Part shown: one piece after another, positions 59,146-64,000 of the stretch
Numbering within the stretch: position 1 is the stretch's first letter
Layout: each line of letters begins with the position of its first letter
Source of the DNA: Elusimicrobiota bacterium
GTDB taxonomy: Bacteria > Elusimicrobiota > Elusimicrobia > UBA1565 > UBA9628
Direction: 5' to 3'
Assembly (NCBI GenBank): GCA_016218545.1
Contig: JACRDQ010000038.1
Coordinates: 220,155 to 284,154 of the forward strand
Length of the DNA stretch: 64,000 bases
Notes under the pieces: generated by a model
What the model was told of the DNA's origin: nothing
The model's database searches: none
Seen by the model: only the letters and a program-made list of their open reading frames with translations
Made by a program: the position numbers and the translations under genes

Positions 59146-59904
59146 CTAGAAACGGATCCCCAGCGCGCTCTCCGCCCCATGCTCGCCGTGCGCGATCACG
59201 TACCCGCCGCTCACGTAGAGGTACGGGAGGAGCTTGTTTCCCGTGACCGCGGCGAAGGGCTTGATCTTGATGCCGGCCGTGCCGCGGTACTCGAAGGTGT
59301 GCGCGACCTGCCCGGCGATGGCGGGTTCGAGGGTCGAGGACCGGGCCACGAGGCGCGTCCAGTCGAAGCCCGGGCCGGCGTAGAAGACGACGTACTGGTT
59401 GCCGGTGGAGGCCACGATGTTGGCGCCGGCGTGCACCCCGGAGAAGTGCTGGTGCACGAAGGCATGTCCGAGGCCGGAGAGCAGGATCTGGAACGCCCAG
59501 GGCTTGTCGTCGCCCTTGAACACGCCCCACCGCAGGCCTCCGCCGGACACGGTCAGGCCCTCGAAGCTGGCCCCGCGGATGAACACGTCGAAGCGCATGG
59601 GCAGGCCGACCTCGGCCTGCACCCAGGGCATGCCGAAGCCCTTGATGCCGTTGTCGCGCATGATCTTGTCCCGCTTGTCCGGCGAGATGAGCATCCCGCC
59701 GCGGAACCCCACGTCGAAGCCGGAGAAGCCCAAAGGCCGGCCGCTGTGGAACGAGGAGGACCCCAGGACGGCGCCGATGTCGCGGGCGAAGGGCTTGAGG
59801 GCCCCTGAGTCCGCGAACTGCTGGAAGCCTCCGAACTGGTCCGCGTGGGCCGGGCCGCAGAGCGCGGCGGCCAAGAAGAATGAAAAGAGCACGTTCAGCG
59901 GCAT
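59146..59904 (-). CDS. Secreted or outer-membrane beta-barrel-like protein
   Basis: The 252-residue protein has a signal peptide (VLFSFFLAAALCGPAHA-D). The rest alternates in short amphipathic strands rich in Gly, aromatic and polar residues (DVFIRGASFEGLTVSGGGLR, QYVVFYAGPGFDWTRL) and ends with phenylalanine (ALGIRF), typical of outer-membrane barrels inserted by BamA. No specific family is recognised. The ATG overlaps the coaX stop by 10 bases. Confidence 0.68.
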   Translation of the reverse strand: MPLNVLFSFFLAAALCGPAHADQFGGFQQFADSGALKPFARDIGAVLGSSSFHSGRPLGFSGFDVGFRGGMLISPDKRDKIMRDNGIKGFGMPWVQAEVGLPMRFDVFIRGASFEGLTVSGGGLRWGVFKGDDKPWAFQILLSGLGHAFVHQHFSGVHAGANIVASTGNQYVVFYAGPGFDWTRLVARSSTLEPAIAGQVAHTFEYRGTAGIKIKPFAAVTGNKLLPYLYVSGGYVIAHGEHGAESALGIRF

Positions 59905-60695
59905 CGCGTCCCTCCTCCAGCGAGAATCCCGTACGCCAGCCTGAGCCCTTCAAGGGTGAGGTCCGGCATGATACAAAAATCCGGGCCGAGCCCGCTCCGG
60001 AAAAGGCGGGCCCAGCCTCCGGTCGCGATGACCGGGATCCTCCCCCCTCCCATCTCCGAGCGCGTCTTCTCCACCACGGCGCGGATCATGCCCAGCCAGC
60101 CGAAGTAGAGGCCCGAGCGGATGCACTCCGCGGTGTCCCTGCCGATGGCCCGGGACACGCGCCGGGGCTCCACGTAGGGGAGCTTGGCCGTGTGGTCCCT
60201 GAGGGCGTCGACCGCCATGCCCGGGCCCGGCATGATGGCCCCGCCGCCGTACGCCCCCGCCTCGGTGACGCAGTCCACGGTGACGGCCGTGCCGATGTCC
60301 ACCACCAGGGAGGGCGCGCCCACGAGCTCCCGGGCCGCCAGGGCGTTGACGATCCTGTCGGCCCCGACCTCGGCCGGGGCCTTGACCGCAAGGGGCAGGC
60401 CCAGGCGCGAGCGCGGGGTGACGGCGAAGACGGGACAGCGGAAGCGGTCTTGCGCCGCGGCCGAGAGCTTGCGGTCCAACGCCGGAACGACGCTCGCGAA
60501 TACGACGGCGGCCACGGGACCGCGCGGACTCCCCAGCCCCACGCAGGAGGCCAGCCTTGCTCCCAGCCCGCCCCGCCCCAGGGCCGCGGCCGTGGCAAGC
60601 CTCCCGACCCGGGCGAGGCGGCGTCCCTGGAAGAGGCCGACCGTCACCGAGGTGTTGCCCGCGTCGACCGCCAGGAGGCAGGGGAGGGGGCTCAC
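59895..60695 (-). CDS. coaX: Type III pantothenate kinase
   Basis: CoaX catalyses the first step of coenzyme A synthesis, phosphorylation of pantothenate. The 266-residue protein has the phosphate motif LLAVDAGNTSVTVG (D11), PAEVGADRIVNALAAR, VVDIGTAVTVD and GGGAIMPGPGM. It starts with GTG at 60695, 10 bases after the acyl-CoA carboxylase gene. The two could be linked through CoA metabolism. Confidence 0.94.
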   Translation of the reverse strand: MSPLPCLLAVDAGNTSVTVGLFQGRRLARVGRLATAAALGRGGLGARLASCVGLGSPRGPVAAVVFASVVPALDRKLSAAAQDRFRCPVFAVTPRSRLGLPLAVKAPAEVGADRIVNALAARELVGAPSLVVDIGTAVTVDCVTEAGAYGGGAIMPGPGMAVDALRDHTAKLPYVEPRRVSRAIGRDTAECIRSGLYFGWLGMIRAVVEKTRSEMGGGRIPVIATGGWARLFRSGLGPDFCIMPDLTLEGLRLAYGILAGGGTRCR

Positions 60696-60705
60696 GTCGT
60701 CCGGC

Positions 60706-62280
60706 TCAGAGCGGGATGTTCCCGTGCTTCTTCTTCACCGGCTCGACGGACTTGCCCCGCAGGAACTGGAAGGCCCGGATGATCTTGGGCCGGGTCTCCT
60801 TGGCGTCGATGACCTCGTCGATGTAGCCGCGCCGCGCGGCCTCGTACGGGGAGGCGAACTTCGCGACGTACTCGGCGATCAGCTTGTCCCGCAGGGCCTG
60901 GGAGTCGGGGGCGGCGGCCAGGGCGTCCTTGTGCAGGACCTCGACGGCGGCCTGCGGCCCCATGACCGCGATCTCCGCGCAGGGCCAGGCCAGGTTGACG
61001 TCCCCCTTGACGTGCTTGGAGGACATGACGTCGTAGGCCCCGCCGTAGGCCTTGCGCAGGACGACCGCGACCTTGGGCACCGTGGACTGGCAGTAGGCGT
61101 AGAGGAGCTTGGCCCCGCGCCGGATGAGCCCGCCGTGCTCCTGCTCCACGCCGGGCCAGTAGCCGGGGACGTCCACGAGGGTCAGGAGCGGGATGTTGAA
61201 CGCGTCGCAGAAGCGCACGAAGCGGGCGCCCTTCTCGCTGGCGTCGACGTCGAGCGCGCCGGAGAAGTAGAGCGGGTTGTTGGCCACGACGCCGACGGAT
61301 TCCCCGTTCAAGCGGATGAAGCCGGTCACCAGGTTGAGCGCGAAGTCCCGGTGGGTCTCCAGGAACTGGTGGTTGTCGGCGATCTCAAGGATCACGTCGT
61401 GGATGTTGTAGGGCTTCTTGGGGTCCATCTCCGCCATGGTCCCGAGCTGGGGGCTCAGGCGGAAGGGGTCGTCGGAGGGCATGACCGGCTTGGGCTTCTC
61501 CTCGCAGCTCTGCGGCAGGTATTCGAGGAGCTCCCGGATCTGGCGGAAGCAGTCGTGCTCCGAGCCGGCGAGGAAGTGGCAGGCGCCGGACTTGGAGGCG
61601 TGGACCTTGGCGCCCCCGAGGGACTCGAGGTCCGTGCTCTCCCCGGTGGAGGCCCGGATGACGTCGGGGCCCGTGACGAACATGCGGCTCAAGCCCTCGA
61701 CCATGAAGACGAAATCCGTCAGGGCGGGCGAGTAGACGGCCCCGCCGGCGCAGGGGCCCAGGATGGCGGTGATCTGCGGGACGAAGCCCGAGAGCTGGAC
61801 GTTGCGGTAGAAGATGTCCGCGTAGCCCCCGAGGGACTCCACCCCCTCCTGGATGCGCGCGCCGCCCGAGTCGCACAGGGCGACGACGGGGACCTTGGCC
61901 TTGGCCGCGAGCTCGAGGACCGAGCAGATCTTGCGGGCGTGGGCCAGGCCGAGGGTCCCCCCGATGACGGTGAAGTCCTGGGCGTAGACGCAGACCCCGC
62001 GGCCATGGATGCGGCCGAAGCCGGCCACGACGCCGTCTCCCGGGCGCCGCTCCTTGGCCATGCCGAAATCGTCGCACTTCGACTCGATGAGCAGTCCCAT
62101 CTCCTCGAAACTGTCCTCGTCGAGAAGGAAGGCGATGCGCTCGCGCGCGAGCATCTTGCCGCGCTGCCTCTGCTGGGCGACCTTCTCGGGCCCGCCGCCC
62201 TCCATGGCCCTCTTGCGGCGCTCGACGAGGTCCTGGGTCTTGGCGGGGACGAGCCCCTTGGTCTTCCTGGTCTCTTCCAT
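60706..62280 (-). CDS. Acyl-CoA carboxylase, carboxyltransferase (beta) subunit
   Basis: The 524-residue protein belongs to the propionyl/acetyl-CoA carboxylase beta and methylmalonyl-CoA decarboxylase alpha family. Two crotonase-type halves can be seen, with VALCDSGGARIQEGVESLGG and GPCAGGAVYSPAL in the first and LVDVPGYWPGVEQEHGG and RKAYGGAYDVMSS in the second. It transfers a carboxyl group between biotin and an acyl-CoA. The biotin carrier, carboxylase or sodium-pump partner is not in the window, so the exact enzyme is undecided. TAGGAG precedes the ATG. Confidence 0.92.
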   Translation of the reverse strand: MEETRKTKGLVPAKTQDLVERRKRAMEGGGPEKVAQQRQRGKMLARERIAFLLDEDSFEEMGLLIESKCDDFGMAKERRPGDGVVAGFGRIHGRGVCVYAQDFTVIGGTLGLAHARKICSVLELAAKAKVPVVALCDSGGARIQEGVESLGGYADIFYRNVQLSGFVPQITAILGPCAGGAVYSPALTDFVFMVEGLSRMFVTGPDVIRASTGESTDLESLGGAKVHASKSGACHFLAGSEHDCFRQIRELLEYLPQSCEEKPKPVMPSDDPFRLSPQLGTMAEMDPKKPYNIHDVILEIADNHQFLETHRDFALNLVTGFIRLNGESVGVVANNPLYFSGALDVDASEKGARFVRFCDAFNIPLLTLVDVPGYWPGVEQEHGGLIRRGAKLLYAYCQSTVPKVAVVLRKAYGGAYDVMSSKHVKGDVNLAWPCAEIAVMGPQAAVEVLHKDALAAAPDSQALRDKLIAEYVAKFASPYEAARRGYIDEVIDAKETRPKIIRAFQFLRGKSVEPVKKKHGNIPL

Positions 62281-62286
62281 GGTCTC

Positions 62287-63396
62287 CTACCAGACGGATT
62301 CCGGCTGCTTCATGAGCTCGGCGAAGGCCTCGACGACCCTGGGGTCGTAGGCCTTGCCCGACCCGCTCTGCGCCTCGGCCAGCGCCCGGGGGTAGAGGTC
62401 CGGAGGCCGCAGGCCGACCATGCGGATCTCCTCCATGTCCTCGACGAGGTGCAGGATGCGCGCGCCCAGGGGGATGGCCTCCCCCGCGAGCTTGCTCGGG
62501 AACCCCGTGCCGTCGAAGTTCTCGTGGTGGGACTGGATCATGGGCAGGGCCCCTTCGATCATGCGGATGCCTTCGAGCATCTTGACCGACATGGTGGGGT
62601 GGAGCTCCTCGGCGGCCTTGATGATCCCGAAGTCCGAGAGCACCGAGGGGTTGTTGAAGGCCACGTAGCCCACGTCGTGCAGGATGCCGGCGTAGTAGAG
62701 CATCCGGTACTCGTAGTCGTCGATGCCCAGCAGGCGGCCCATGGCGCAGGCGAGCTTGGCCGAGCGCATGGGATGTCCGGTCATGGCGGGCTTGGAGGTC
62801 TCGATGACCGCGCCCATGATCTCGAGCATGTGGGAGAAGAAGTTCTTCTGGTCCGCCATGATCTTGGTATTGGTGATGGCGACCGAGGCGAGCGACGCCA
62901 GGCTCTGGAGGAGCTTCAAGTCCTCGGCGGCGTAGGACCCCGAGCGCTTGTTGAGGACCTCCACCACGCCCACCACCTCCCCGCGGTACTCCATGTGCAC
63001 CGCGAGGATCGACCGCGTCACGAAGCCCGAGGCCTTGTCGAACTTGCCCGCGAAGCGCGGGTCCTTCTGGCAGTCGTTGACGATCTCGGGCTTCCTGTTC
63101 TGGGCCACCGAGCCGCCGATGCCCGTGCCGATGGGCAGGAGCATGGACTTCAAGGCCTTGGACTTCTCGCCCGAGGCCACCTTGAAGTACAGGCTCTTCT
63201 TGTCGTCGGTGACGAGCATGGTCGAGCTCGCCTCGCTGTCGAGGAGCTTCTCGGCCGCCGCTCCGATCTTCATGAGCAGGGAGTCGAGGTCCAGCGTCGA
63301 GTTGAGCGTGTTGGCGATCTCGAAGAGCTGGAGCGCCGTGTCGACGTTCGTGCCGGTCGGAGCCGCCGTCTTGGCCTGTCCCGTGGTCTCTGCCAT
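62287..63396 (-). CDS. GAF and HD-GYP domain protein
   Basis: The 369-residue protein has a GAF sensor domain (residues about 20-180) and an HD-GYP domain (about 195-365), a metal-dependent c-di-GMP phosphodiesterase. Ligands H208 (TGHPMRSA), H240-D241 (ILHDVGY), H266 and H290-H291 (SHHENFDG) are present. The signature loop reads DGTGFP at 295-300, with Phe in place of the usual Tyr of GYP. It may be an active enzyme or a c-di-GMP sensor. AAGGAG lies 6 bases before the ATG, over the pilB stop codon, so it is coupled to pilus assembly. Confidence 0.88.
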   Translation of the reverse strand: MAETTGQAKTAAPTGTNVDTALQLFEIANTLNSTLDLDSLLMKIGAAAEKLLDSEASSTMLVTDDKKSLYFKVASGEKSKALKSMLLPIGTGIGGSVAQNRKPEIVNDCQKDPRFAGKFDKASGFVTRSILAVHMEYRGEVVGVVEVLNKRSGSYAAEDLKLLQSLASLASVAITNTKIMADQKNFFSHMLEIMGAVIETSKPAMTGHPMRSAKLACAMGRLLGIDDYEYRMLYYAGILHDVGYVAFNNPSVLSDFGIIKAAEELHPTMSVKMLEGIRMIEGALPMIQSHHENFDGTGFPSKLAGEAIPLGARILHLVEDMEEIRMVGLRPPDLYPRALAEAQSGSGKAYDPRVVEAFAELMKQPESVW

Positions 63397-63399
63397 GGC

Positions 63400-64000
<601 letters not shown>

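Overview
The window is GC-rich bacterial DNA carrying a complete 14-gene complex I operon, type IV pilus genes, EtfAB, RtcB with archease, and a very large secreted RHS/fibronectin-type protein. The pilin (class III leader, GFTLIELMIVVAIIGILAAI core), the didermic envelope proteins and the MscS-like protein with its long Ala/Ser/Pro-rich exported region suggest an Elusimicrobiota-like (or related deep-branching, environmental) Gram-negative bacterium. That assignment rests on pattern recognition, not on a marker gene.

Layout. 1-10.5 kb (minus): the 5' part of a giant secreted protein with FN3/CARDB-like modules and about twenty YD repeats, running off the left edge. 10.6-14.2 kb: an OmpR-type response regulator and two tandem AAA/DUF4143 ATPases with separate promoters and shared repeat elements. 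14.4-16.3 kb: tRNA-Tyr and etfBA. 16.3-22.3 kb: a HEAT-repeat protein, an EAL-domain protein, a PilT-like ATPase without the usual His-box histidines, and an exported protein with two MscS units. 22.4-40.9 kb (minus): one long, tightly overlapping transcription unit that begins with a membrane flippase-like protein, continues through complex I in the permuted order nuoJKLMN-ABCDEFGHI, and ends with a c-di-AMP synthase, a DHH-DHHA1 phosphoesterase and an M1 aminopeptidase.

41-58.5 kb is a mixed accessory region: a receiver/metallo-beta-lactamase fusion, five GT-C type membrane glycosyltransferase-like proteins, an amino-acid permease, the rtcB-archease pair, secreted small proteins, an integron gene cassette with an attC site that folds convincingly, a Phd/RelE-type toxin-antitoxin module with its own palindromic operator, two tRNAs, and a prepilin peptidase/pilin pair enclosed between two copies of a hairpin repeat. 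58.6-64 kb: smpB, then a minus-strand operon of pilB (cut by the right edge), a GAF/HD-GYP protein, an acyl-CoA carboxylase beta subunit, coaX and an outer-membrane protein.

Together the genes cover respiration (complex I, EtfAB), surface motility (PilB, PilT-like, PilD, pilin, probably glycosylated) and cyclic-dinucleotide signalling (EAL, HD-GYP, DAC, DHH). Two modes of translation initiation can be read: Shine-Dalgarno or overlapping starts inside operons, and -10 hexamers 5-7 nt before the start codon at several operon heads, which points to leaderless mRNAs. No stretch over about 300 bases lacks a gene. The longest gaps are 14167-14370, 48042-48236 and 49382-49600.
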